From: CAZHZT01 sp964537285
Lineage (GTDB): Bacteria > Bacteroidota > Bacteroidia > Chitinophagales > Saprospiraceae
Assembly (NCBI GenBank): GCA_964537285.1
Contig: CAZHZT010000012.1
Span: 1-64,000, forward strand
DNA length: 64,000 nucleotides
Direction: 5' to 3'
Of this stretch, positions 33,674-42,115 are shown one piece after another. Position numbers and translations under genes: made by a program. Under the pieces are notes generated by a model. It was not told where the DNA came from. It saw only the letters and a list, made by a program, of their open reading frames with translations, and did no database searches. Numbering within the stretch: the first letter of the stretch is position 1; each line of letters starts with the position of its first letter.

Positions 33674-36028
33674 ATGATGAATAAAAAAGTACTCAAACTA
33701 CTTCCGGTATTTCTTTTATTATGTAGCCTAAAACTTGCAGCACAAGCAATTACCATTCAAGGAACCATTAGGGATGCCAAAAATGGAGAAACACTGATTG
33801 GAGCCTTTATCGAAGACTTAAAAAGCGGCAAAGCCACTACCAGCAATGAATATGGCTTTTATTCCCTGACTCTCAACGAACCCGGGGCTGTGCAACTTCT
33901 CATTAGCTACATAGGTTTCGATAATAAAGAAATTAACCTTAGCCTCCGGCAGGACACCGTTCTGAACATCGAACTAGGCAGTGGCGGGGTAGTATTGAAT
34001 GAAATAGTAGTGGAAGCAGAGTCTTTCCGGGAAAAACTCAATTCAACGGAAATGAGTGTTGAAAGCCTTTCTCCCCGAGAAGCCAAGGTCATCCCTGCTC
34101 TATTGGGAGAAGCCGACATCATCAAAACGATCCAGCTCAAACCCGGTATTTCTTCCGGTTCCGAAGGGAATAGCGGCTTATTTGTAAGAGGAGGCTCCGG
34201 CGATCAGAACCTCATCGTACTAGATGAAGCCATTGTATACAATGCCAACCACTTATTCGGTTTTTTCAGCACCTTTAATTCCGACGCTATTAAGGATGTT
34301 AAACTATATAAAGGAGGGTTCCCTGCACAATATGGGGGCCGGCTATCCTCTGTAGTGGATGTGAAGCTAAGAGACGGCAACAGCAAAAAATTCTCAGGAA
34401 ATGGTGGCATTGGGCTCATCGCTTCCCGCCTCACACTTGAGGGTCCAATTGTAAAAGACAAATCTTCCTTCATGGTTTCCGGCCGTAGAACCTATGTTGA
34501 CCTTATTACCCGACAGATTAACAGGGCAAACGAGGATCAGGAAGACTTTGAACCCATCCCCGATTATTATTTTTATGATCTCAATGCTAAAGTAAATTAC
34601 ACTTTCGACGATAAAAACCGCCTGTTTTTAAGCGGCTACTTTGGCCGTGATGTATTTGGCTTCGATGGGGATTTCTTCAATTTTGATTTTGACTGGGGTA
34701 ACGCTACAGGGACCGCTCGCTGGAATCATGTATTTAATTCAAAGCTGTTTTCCAATACAACTTTCACCTATTCGGATTATCAATATAACATTGAAAATAG
34801 GATCACCGGTTTTTCTTTTCAGCTGGGCTCCAACATACGAGATGCCAACCTAAAGACAGATTTTTATTATGCGCCCAATAATCAGCATACCTTACGCTTT
34901 GGCTTTTCGGGTACATATCACCAATTTACGGTTGGCCGTTTGAAGGCAGGAAGTGATGATGGAGAGATTAGCTTTAGCGCTGGCCAGGATTTTGACGGAA
35001 CAGAATTAGGTGCCTACATTTCGGATGATATTAAATTTAACGATAAATGGACCGTCAATGCAGGAATTAGACTTTCCGGATTTGTTAACGATGATCAATT
35101 GTATACCGGAGTCGAACCAAGGCTTGCTGCAAAGTATAGCGTCAACGACCGATTTTCGCTAAAAACAAGCTACGCCAGGATGTACCAATATGTTCATCTG
35201 GTATCTAATTCGGGGATTGCACTGCCGACAGATGTCTGGTATCCATCCACCGAAAATGTCAAACCTCAGATTTCGGATCAAATCGCCGTTGGCGGAGCTT
35301 ATCAACTATCCCCGAACGTATTGCTTACCAATGAATATTATGTAAAATTTCTTGGCAATCAAATTGACTTTATCGATCATGCAGAGCTTTTCGCAAATGA
35401 CAACCTTGAGGAAGAATTCGCCTTCGGCGATGGCTATGCTTATGGTATGGAATGGAGCATCGAAAAGAAAAAAGGCAGACTCACCGGTTGGATTGGTTAC
35501 ACCCTCGCATTTATCCGAAGGGGAAATTTCACCTTATTTGACGGGAGCCAGATCATGGATGGGCGTTATTACCCTCCACGATATGACCGGAGGCACGACA
35601 TCTCTGTGGTTGCTATCTATGAACTTAACCGCAAACTTACTTTAACAGGCACCTTTGTATATGGCTCCGGAGACATCACCTGGCTACCCTCCGGCCGTTT
35701 ATTCTTTCAGGATGTCCAAGGCGGAGACCCCGATCCTGTGGTTCCTATATACGAAGATCGAAATTCATTTCGTATGCCCGCCTACCATCGCATGGACCTG
35801 GGTTTGGTCATTAAGTTTTTCCCTAAATGGGGAGAAAGTGATTTAACCATCAGTGTGTACAATGCTTATGATCGCCGTAATCCCTACTTCTTATATCTTG
35901 AGCCAGAACTTGATACCATTGAGGATGAAGCGGGCAATGAAATAGGCGAAGCACTTGTAGGCGTTGCAGCAAAGCAAGTGTCTTTGTTCCCTGTTCTACC
36001 CTCATTTACATGGAACTTTAAATTTTAG
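33674..36028 (+). CDS. TonB-dependent outer-membrane receptor (CarboxypepD_reg + plug + barrel)
   Basis: A 784-residue receptor. Signal peptide (MMNKKVLKLLPVFLLLCSL...LAAQA), then a CarboxypepD_reg-like N-terminal domain (TIQGTIRDAKNGETLIGAFI), then a plug with LFVRGGSGDQNLIVLDEAIVY, then a beta-barrel to the C-terminal FTWNFKF. ATG 33674 (or 33677) was chosen because an upstream in-frame ATG at 33533 adds non-signal sequence. The following DUF4249 lipoprotein is its usual partner. Substrate unknown. Confidence 0.9.
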   Translation: MMNKKVLKLLPVFLLLCSLKLAAQAITIQGTIRDAKNGETLIGAFIEDLKSGKATTSNEYGFYSLTLNEPGAVQLLISYIGFDNKEINLSLRQDTVLNIELGSGGVVLNEIVVEAESFREKLNSTEMSVESLSPREAKVIPALLGEADIIKTIQLKPGISSGSEGNSGLFVRGGSGDQNLIVLDEAIVYNANHLFGFFSTFNSDAIKDVKLYKGGFPAQYGGRLSSVVDVKLRDGNSKKFSGNGGIGLIASRLTLEGPIVKDKSSFMVSGRRTYVDLITRQINRANEDQEDFEPIPDYYFYDLNAKVNYTFDDKNRLFLSGYFGRDVFGFDGDFFNFDFDWGNATGTARWNHVFNSKLFSNTTFTYSDYQYNIENRITGFSFQLGSNIRDANLKTDFYYAPNNQHTLRFGFSGTYHQFTVGRLKAGSDDGEISFSAGQDFDGTELGAYISDDIKFNDKWTVNAGIRLSGFVNDDQLYTGVEPRLAAKYSVNDRFSLKTSYARMYQYVHLVSNSGIALPTDVWYPSTENVKPQISDQIAVGGAYQLSPNVLLTNEYYVKFLGNQIDFIDHAELFANDNLEEEFAFGDGYAYGMEWSIEKKKGRLTGWIGYTLAFIRRGNFTLFDGSQIMDGRYYPPRYDRRHDISVVAIYELNRKLTLTGTFVYGSGDITWLPSGRLFFQDVQGGDPDPVVPIYEDRNSFRMPAYHRMDLGLVIKFFPKWGESDLTISVYNAYDRRNPYFLYLEPELDTIEDEAGNEIGEALVGVAAKQVSLFPVLPSFTWNFKF

Positions 36029-36123
36029 TTCTTTGACATAAATTTTAAAAAAGATTGAAAGATGAATGAGCAACATGATATTGAAAAGGCACTCCTTACT
36101 TTGATTTTCCAATATCATGTTGC
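36028..36123. repeat. Half GTTCTTTGAC element followed by a new hairpin
   Basis: The receptor stop codon runs straight into GTTCTTTGACATAAATTTT (36028-36046), the first arm of the 110 bp family. Instead of its normal interior there follows an unrelated hairpin: GCAACATGATATTG (36070-36083) and CAATATCATGTTGC (36110-36123). Confidence 0.7.
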
Positions 36124-36148
36124 CCATTTCCAAAAAAAACTATTCATC

Positions 36149-37012
36149 ATGAAAAATTTATTTCTCTTCACAAGTATTAGTCTATTGTTTTCTACTCTCT
36201 TTTTCACTTCCTGCAATTTGGAAAAAGAAGTTGATATTGATCTCCCAGATTATGAAACTCAGCTTGTCCTGGAATGCTACCTGGAGCCCGGGAAGCCTTT
36301 CTCAGCATTATTAACGCGCAGCGAAAGTTACTTTGCAACGGTAAGTACCTCGCAAGATGATATTATTGATTATTATTTAGGGCTTCTCGAGCAAGGAGCT
36401 GATATTCAGATCAGGCATAATGGCAACGTTTACAGTTTAGACAACACCCTGGTCCTGGAATCAGAAAGCAATAAAATATACAACTATCGCTCGGAAGATT
36501 TAGTCCCCGAAAGCTATAACACGCCTTTTGAGCTTTCCATAACTACCGAAGATGGACAGAGCATAACGGCTACCACCCAAATATTGGAGCCCGTCCCGAT
36601 AGATAGTGTAGTAATTGAATTTGATCCTGAAAACGCGGATTCAGCGCGGGTGCTAACTTATTTTGTGGATATTGAACCCGGGAAGACCAACTTCATCCGC
36701 CGGATGTTGCATGAAGGAAGCCTTAACGAGGAAGCCGATCAGGATTTTGTCACCAATGATCGATTTGTAGCAGACAGAGTCGTTTTTGGAAGTGCTTACG
36801 AATATAGCCGAGGGGATACTATTTTTAACACCTTATTTCATCTTGATGAAGCTTATTACGATTTCCTTATCAGTGTTTTCAACTCTATTGATGCCAATGG
36901 GAATCCTTTTGCACAGCCCGGAGTGTTGATATCCAATTTGGAAGGTGATGCTGATGCGATCGGGATATTTACCGGGCTGAGTTATTTTAGGGATATTACT
37001 ATTATCGAATAA
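36149..37012 (+). CDS. DUF4249 lipoprotein
   Basis: A 287-residue lipoprotein. Signal MKNLFLFTSISLLFSTLFFTS then a Cys, followed by LEKEVDIDLPDYETQLVLEC, the typical DUF4249 opening. DUF4249 proteins are encoded next to TonB-dependent receptors in Bacteroidota and are thought to be outer-membrane partners. ATG 36149 gives the lipoprotein signal; the in-frame ATG at 36062 lies in the preceding hairpin. Confidence 0.88.
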   Translation: MKNLFLFTSISLLFSTLFFTSCNLEKEVDIDLPDYETQLVLECYLEPGKPFSALLTRSESYFATVSTSQDDIIDYYLGLLEQGADIQIRHNGNVYSLDNTLVLESESNKIYNYRSEDLVPESYNTPFELSITTEDGQSITATTQILEPVPIDSVVIEFDPENADSARVLTYFVDIEPGKTNFIRRMLHEGSLNEEADQDFVTNDRFVADRVVFGSAYEYSRGDTIFNTLFHLDEAYYDFLISVFNSIDANGNPFAQPGVLISNLEGDADAIGIFTGLSYFRDITIIE

Positions 37013-37021
37013 TAACGAATT

Positions 37022-37693
37022 CTATTTCTGATAAATTCCTCTAACAAATTGATGGGCCAGTTGCTCATCAAACAAAGCTTTAATAGGGATTACCAGATTA
37101 TCAATAGCAATCGAACTAATTTCTCCAGATCCTGATTTTTGTACTAAGCTGTAGTTCCCCGAAGCGTTTAATACGTATTGTTCTATGGTATCGGATTTAG
37201 GATCAATAATCCAGTATTCCTCTACCCCATGGTTTTGATAATCTTCATATTTTATTCCTCTATCTCTATTTTCAGTACTATTCGAGAGGATTTCTACTAT
37301 GAAATGGGGAATAGGGAAAAGAGCTTGATCCTTTTTAAAGTTTTCGGCTACTTCTTTTTTGAAAAAACATAAATCAGGCTCATAATCGTTTCTGGTAAAC
37401 TGAATCAGCGTTTTTTCAAAACCGACAAAGCCAAGGTCATTTTCCGTTACATAAGTTCCTATGATCTTGATGAGGTTCAGACTAATCTGAATGTGTGCTT
37501 TCCTGACAGGAGAATGAACTATTATCTCGCCATTGATAAATTCAGCCTTTTCTTGCTCGGTAATTTGATTATAAAAAATCTCTCTCTGTTCCTTCTCCTT
37601 ATCAAGAACAGATTTTATCCGACTAACTAAAGCAGGCGCACCAGGAGATTTAAGGATTTCAGAAATCAATACTTCATTTACTCTTACCATCAT
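37022..37693 (-). CDS. Uma2-family (DUF820) PD-(D/E)XK nuclease-like protein
   Basis: A 223-residue protein. INGEIIVHSPVRKAH, YEPDLCFF and HFIVEILSNST with KYEDYQNHGVEEYWIIDP are the conserved blocks of Uma2 proteins, which have a restriction-endonuclease-like fold. The biological role of this family is unsettled; many copies are mobile or multicopy. The open frame extends upstream to 37789, but that extension is translated repeat DNA (copy H), so the start is ATG 37693 or 37690. Confidence 0.85.
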   Translation of the reverse strand: MMVRVNEVLISEILKSPGAPALVSRIKSVLDKEKEQREIFYNQITEQEKAEFINGEIIVHSPVRKAHIQISLNLIKIIGTYVTENDLGFVGFEKTLIQFTRNDYEPDLCFFKKEVAENFKKDQALFPIPHFIVEILSNSTENRDRGIKYEDYQNHGVEEYWIIDPKSDTIEQYVLNASGNYSLVQKSGSGEISSIAIDNLVIPIKALFDEQLAHQFVRGIYQK

Positions 37694-37717
37694 TCTATGG
37701 GCATTTTTAATAAAACC

Positions 37718-37826
37718 GTTCTTTGACAAATTGTGTGGAACTTCAAAATGATAAGCCTTGAATGCCCTTTGGGCTGAAAGGCTTATCATTTTGAAGTTCC
37801 ATTTTCCACAATTTATGTCAAAGAAC
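37718..37826. repeat. 110 bp long-hairpin element, copy H
   Basis: GTTCTTTGACAAATTGTG to TTTATGTCAAAGAAC, same subfamily and orientation as copy B, with AAGCC/GGCTT as the inner pair where copy B has ACCC/GGGT. It leaves an open frame into the Uma2 gene. Confidence 0.92.
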
Positions 37827-37885
37827 TATAAAAACCCACAAAAAGGCACAAAAGATTCATGAAATATAATAAAATCCAACCCCTA

Positions 37886-38413
37886 TTACTCCTCTACCAC
37901 TTCGCTTTGCATACGTTCAAACACCCGGAAACAATGCGCTGCCTTATTCCGCTCATCGGGTTCTCTACAATCCGTAAAAGTTTCCTTCCATTCTGAAAAG
38001 TCTATTTGGGAGAAACGAGCTACCGTATCATTTTCTTTTACGGCAACTTCCAGATCAATTTCGGTAAGATATAGTTTATCCCAAATGGATTGAGTCAGGG
38101 AGTAGATTTGCCCTCCACCCAGAATAAAAGCCTCTTCTTCTCCGTTTTCCTCCGCTATTTTGAGTGCTTCTTCCACAGAATGCACAATAATTGCTCCCGA
38201 AGCAGCATAGAACATATCTCGGGTAACGATGATGTTCGTCCGTTTGGGCAAAGGACGCCCTAGGGATTCAAAGCTTTTCCGGCCAAGAATAACGTGATGG
38301 TTGAGTGTAATTTTTTTAAACCATTTAAGATCTGACGGAAGGTACCACGGCATGTCGTTGTTGACACCTATAATATTCTCTTTTGCTACCGCAACAATGG
38401 CAGAAATAATCAT
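37886..38413 (-). CDS. folA: Dihydrofolate reductase
   Basis: A 175-residue DHFR. IISAIVAVAKENIIGVNNDMPW (start), LKWFKKITLNHHVILGRKSFES and LPKRTNIIVTRD are the dihydrofolate- and NADPH-binding blocks, and EEAFILGGGQIY is the conserved GGxxxY region. It lies 112 bp after mrdA on the same strand. Confidence 0.95.
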   Translation of the reverse strand: MIISAIVAVAKENIIGVNNDMPWYLPSDLKWFKKITLNHHVILGRKSFESLGRPLPKRTNIIVTRDMFYAASGAIIVHSVEEALKIAEENGEEEAFILGGGQIYSLTQSIWDKLYLTEIDLEVAVKENDTVARFSQIDFSEWKETFTDCREPDERNKAAHCFRVFERMQSEVVEE

Positions 38414-38524
38414 TTAAAATATTTTATTAGTTCTCTGCCCTCGGTAAGAACTTTCTTCCAAACAAAAATTCCTTACCAAGCGCAATGAATTGCTTTTGTA
38501 ATGAAGATCAACATAAAAACTCCT

Positions 38525-40387
38525 CTAAGGGTTACTTACTAAATCGGCATTAAGCATGCGATCATACCAGTAATTTCTTCCCTGGCTTATTTCACCTCTT
38601 ATATACTTTTCAATCATCAGGCTGGCAATAGGGGCTGCAAAAATGGTTCCCCAGCCGGCATTTTCTACGTAAACAGCGATGGCTATCTTGGGATCTTTCC
38701 GAGGCGCAAATGCAAAGAAGACCGAATGATCTTCCCCGTGTGGATTCTGAGAAGTACCCGTCTTACCACATATCTCTATATCAGGAATATGTGCAGTATA
38801 TCCAGTACCACTCGTCACCACTCTTGACATGCCATCAATTACATAATCAAAATAAATTGAATCAATGCCCATATGGTATCGTTCAAGCCGCTCTCTGTCG
38901 GGGAGAACCAAGCTGTCCTTGTCAGTCTTGAAAGCTTTTACTAAATGAGGTGTAGTATAAGAACCTTTATTAGCCATAATGGCGGCCAGATTAGCCATCT
39001 GTATTGTACTAAGTTCCATCTCTCCTTGCCCGATTGCAATTGACATTACTGTAGGAGAGCGCCATCCTCCTTTTACCGCCGGGTAGAGCTCATCGTAATA
39101 TTCAGAGGTAGGTATATTTCCCGCACTTTCACTAGGAAAATCCAGGCCCAGGGGCCTTCCTAAGCCAAAGCGATACAAGTAATCTGTAAACAGGTCCATT
39201 CCTACCTGAGGCGTAGAAAACCCATTTTGATCGATTAGCTTGCGAAAGGTTCTAAAATAGTAAGCATTACAGGAATGTTGAATAGCCATATGCACTCCAT
39301 GAATCGGAACATGGGAGTGACAACCATACACCCTTCCTCCATAGGCGTAGCCCATTGTACAAGGGAAATGATGATTAGGGAAAATGGCTTTTTCCTGCAT
39401 TGCAATCAAGCTAACTACTGTTTTGAAAATAGAACCAGGAGGATACTTAGCCATAACACTTCTATCAAAGAAAGGCCTTAAAGTATCTTGAATGAGTTGA
39501 GAAAAAGCCTCTCCCCGGTTTCGGTTAAGGGTTAGCAAATTAGGGTCGTAATTCGGTGCGGTAACCATTGCAAGCACTTCGCCTGTACTTGGCTCAATGG
39601 CAACGATACTGCCCGTTTTATTTTCCATAAGCCGCTCTCCGAAGGCCTGAAGATCTATATCGATGGTTGTGATCAAATCCTGGCCGGAAACTGCAGCTGA
39701 ATCCAGGTTCCCGTCTTTGTAAAGGTCAACCACTCGCCCAAGATTGTCTTTGAGTACATAACTCACCCCTTTTTTTCCTCTTAGCTGTTCTTCATACTCC
39801 TGTTCCAAACCACTAGCGCCCAGATAATCGCCTAGAGAATAAACACCTCCAAACTGATCGATCTGTTTACTGTTGACTTCGCTGATATACCCCAGAATAT
39901 TGGCCGCACTTCTATAAGGATAGCTCCTAACATTTCTTACTTGTACAAAGAAACCAGGGAATTCGTGTAAATTCTCTTGTAACGCAGCATATACATAAGA
40001 AGGTATTTTTGACATAAAAACAAAGGGTACTGCTTTGGAGTAGCGCACGCTTCCCCAGTCTTTTTTCAATCGCTCTTCAAACTCTTCCTGACTAATATCC
40101 AGCAATTTACAGAAATGCGCCGTGTCCATGTCGGCACTCATTTGATTGTAAGTAACCAAGAGGTCGTAAAGAGCGGCATTATTAACGAGCAGTTTTCCGT
40201 TTCTATCAAAAATCAATCCTCTGGATGGATATTTTACATATTTGTGAACAGCTGTAGTACGAGCCCTATCGCTGTAGCTCGTATCCAGTATTTGCAAATG
40301 GAACGCTTTGCCGACCAGTGTTAAAGCTGCCAGAAAAAAAACGAGCTGGATAATTCTAAACCGTATTTGTTGAGGATCTTGCCCCAT
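38525..40387 (-). CDS. mrdA: Penicillin-binding protein 2 (elongasome transpeptidase)
   Basis: A 620-residue class B PBP. One N-terminal membrane helix (about 12-28), a PBP dimerisation domain, and a transpeptidase domain with Ser319-x-x-Lys322 (PPGSIFK), Ser372-x-Asn374 (HSCNAYYF) and KTGT (GKTGTSQNPHG). It crosslinks peptidoglycan during lateral growth together with MreBCD. It follows mreD in the same orientation. RodA, often next in such clusters, is not downstream; folA is. Confidence 0.95.
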   Translation of the reverse strand: MGQDPQQIRFRIIQLVFFLAALTLVGKAFHLQILDTSYSDRARTTAVHKYVKYPSRGLIFDRNGKLLVNNAALYDLLVTYNQMSADMDTAHFCKLLDISQEEFEERLKKDWGSVRYSKAVPFVFMSKIPSYVYAALQENLHEFPGFFVQVRNVRSYPYRSAANILGYISEVNSKQIDQFGGVYSLGDYLGASGLEQEYEEQLRGKKGVSYVLKDNLGRVVDLYKDGNLDSAAVSGQDLITTIDIDLQAFGERLMENKTGSIVAIEPSTGEVLAMVTAPNYDPNLLTLNRNRGEAFSQLIQDTLRPFFDRSVMAKYPPGSIFKTVVSLIAMQEKAIFPNHHFPCTMGYAYGGRVYGCHSHVPIHGVHMAIQHSCNAYYFRTFRKLIDQNGFSTPQVGMDLFTDYLYRFGLGRPLGLDFPSESAGNIPTSEYYDELYPAVKGGWRSPTVMSIAIGQGEMELSTIQMANLAAIMANKGSYTTPHLVKAFKTDKDSLVLPDRERLERYHMGIDSIYFDYVIDGMSRVVTSGTGYTAHIPDIEICGKTGTSQNPHGEDHSVFFAFAPRKDPKIAIAVYVENAGWGTIFAAPIASLMIEKYIRGEISQGRNYWYDRMLNADLVSNP

Positions 40388-40464
40388 AATAAAAGGTTAA
40401 AGGTTTAAAGGCTAAGAGGGGGATTAAAAAGTGGTTCCTTGCTCCGGGCAGCAATGTTTTTTTA

Positions 40465-40524
40465 TTGGATCGAGGCTCTTTTTTGGGTTTTCGAAGAAAA
40501 ACCCAAAAAAGAGCCTCGATCCAA
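40465..40524. repeat. Perfect palindrome with 27 bp arms
   Basis: Arms 40465-40491 and 40498-40524, loop CGAAGA, stem GGATCGAGGCTCTTTTTTGG. The flank AACAAAATTTCCTTACC matches the palindromes near 7.3, 38.5 and 42.0 kb. It lies between mreD and mrdA. Confidence 0.85.
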
Positions 40525-40584
40525 ACAAAATTTCCTTACCCGAAATAAGGAATTAATTTTTAAACGTCCTTTTAACCCAAGTGG

Positions 40585-41106
40585 TTATTCTTTTGGATTA
40601 ATAATAATCTGATAAAGAACAATGAATAACATAGATAACAAAAAAGAAGCGAATGTTTTCAACAAAACTTCTACAATATAAACAAAGGTAAAGGCATCGA
40701 CAGAAAAATAAAAGAACAAATGGAGCAGCATTAACAGTGCTGCATATCTTAAGAACCAACCAGAACCAAAACGATAAGCTGTTGGGCTATGGTTGATATT
40801 GTATCCTCCTCTTGGGGTAAATATAGAAAGTATAGTTGGCCGAATAAAGCCTGTGAATACCGAAGCCGAAGCATGAATCCCGTAAGTACCATAGACCAGA
40901 TCTACCCCAAAGCCCATTAGAAACCCAAGGAAGACGATCAATGCATGTGGGGTTCGTAAAGGTAATAATATCAGGAACAATGGATAGATTACTACATGTG
41001 GATAACTCAACCACCCTTCACCAAGTACAACACTTCTCAGGACGAGCACCTGAATAGCCCAAAGGCCGATAAACCGGAAAATATTTCTAAATACTGCGCT
41101 AGTCAT
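40585..41106 (-). CDS. mreD: Rod-shape determining protein MreD
   Basis: A 173-residue membrane protein with about five helices. Identification rests on size, hydrophobic profile and the position between mreC (8 bp overlap) and mrdA; GFLMGFGVDLVYGTYGIHASAS fits the MreD core. It links MreC/MreB to the elongation machinery. Confidence 0.88.
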   Translation of the reverse strand: MTSAVFRNIFRFIGLWAIQVLVLRSVVLGEGWLSYPHVVIYPLFLILLPLRTPHALIVFLGFLMGFGVDLVYGTYGIHASASVFTGFIRPTILSIFTPRGGYNINHSPTAYRFGSGWFLRYAALLMLLHLFFYFSVDAFTFVYIVEVLLKTFASFLLSMLFIVLYQIIINPKE

Positions 41107-41926
41107 TGGCGTCCTGTTCCAGAGATAATTGTTCTTCTTTGTCGATGGCTTCTACAATATATACAAACCGCGTTTTTGCTAAATCGTTGATTAATTTTAC
41201 TTCTGCAGAATAGAAGCTGCTTCCTTTTTCAATAAAAAACGTATCTATTGTACCAATAAGCACTTCCGGAGGGAAGTGATAGGAGTAACCACTCGTCTGC
41301 ACAGTATCTCCTTTTTCGAGTGGTGCATTTTTGGGGATATCTTCTAACAAAAACACTTCTGAGCCTCCACCTTGCCACGTTAAAGAACCAAAATGATTGC
41401 TTTTTTTTAAGGATGCACTGATCTTTACCTGGCTATGCTTCAAAGACATGGCATAGCAATAATTTTCGGAAACATTCCGCACGATGCCAACAATTCCATT
41501 TAAGCCGAGCACCCCCATTCTTTTTTTCACGCCATCTTTAAAACCTTTATTCAGCGTAAAATAATTATTAGAAGTGGATAAAGTTTGTTTAACTACTTCT
41601 GCATTTATAAAAAAGAACATCAAACTATCTTTCAAATGATCCAGAGAATCTTGTTTTGGAGGCTTATCAAACTTCGTATAATTTAATAGGGTTTTCAGTC
41701 GTGCATTTTCTTCGGCTAAACTATCGCGATCCTCCCGCAGTTTGATATACCTGTTAACCTCACGAGTTTGATCATCGAGATAACCTGTCAGCTGCTGCAC
41801 AGAGTGAAAATAGATCCGGCTCTGATCGTCATTAAATTGGATGATCAGAAAAAAAGATAAGGCTTCCAGGGCCAGAAAGGTCAGGAAACCACCATACCGA
41901 ATAAAAATTAAAAAAAGATTGCGCAT
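41099..41926 (-). CDS. mreC: Rod-shape determining protein MreC
   Basis: A 275-residue protein. N-terminal membrane helix (about 10-30), a coiled coil (about 50-85, VNRYIKLREDRDSLAEENARL), then the periplasmic beta-barrel core (GFKDGVKKRMGVLGLNGIVGIV, SLTWQGGGSEVFLLEDIPKNA, GDTVQTSGYSYHFPPEVLIG). It recruits PBP2 to the elongasome. The stop overlaps the mreD start. Confidence 0.93.
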   Translation of the reverse strand: MRNLFLIFIRYGGFLTFLALEALSFFLIIQFNDDQSRIYFHSVQQLTGYLDDQTREVNRYIKLREDRDSLAEENARLKTLLNYTKFDKPPKQDSLDHLKDSLMFFFINAEVVKQTLSTSNNYFTLNKGFKDGVKKRMGVLGLNGIVGIVRNVSENYCYAMSLKHSQVKISASLKKSNHFGSLTWQGGGSEVFLLEDIPKNAPLEKGDTVQTSGYSYHFPPEVLIGTIDTFFIEKGSSFYSAEVKLINDLAKTRFVYIVEAIDKEEQLSLEQDAND

Positions 41927-41984
41927 GCTTAGCCAATATTACTAAATGCTTCAAGAAGGTGCCCAAAGAGCAATTACCTGCCTT

Positions 41985-42080
41985 GGTAAGGAAATTTTTT
42001 ATTACAATGAAGTGCACTTTTGAGTTTTTTTCAAAAAAAACTCAAAAGTGCACTTCATTGTAATAAAAAATTTCCTTACC
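41985..42080. repeat. Perfect 96 bp palindrome between mreB and mreC
   Basis: 47 bp perfect arms with a CA centre. Ends are GGTAAGGAAATTTTTT...AAAAAATTTCCTTACC and the middle stem is CAATGAAGTGCACTTTTGAG. Inside an operon it may act as an attenuator or mRNA-processing hairpin. Confidence 0.9.
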
Positions 42081-42115
42081 GAGACAAAGAGCGGTTCTCT
42101 GAGCACTTTCCTGGA

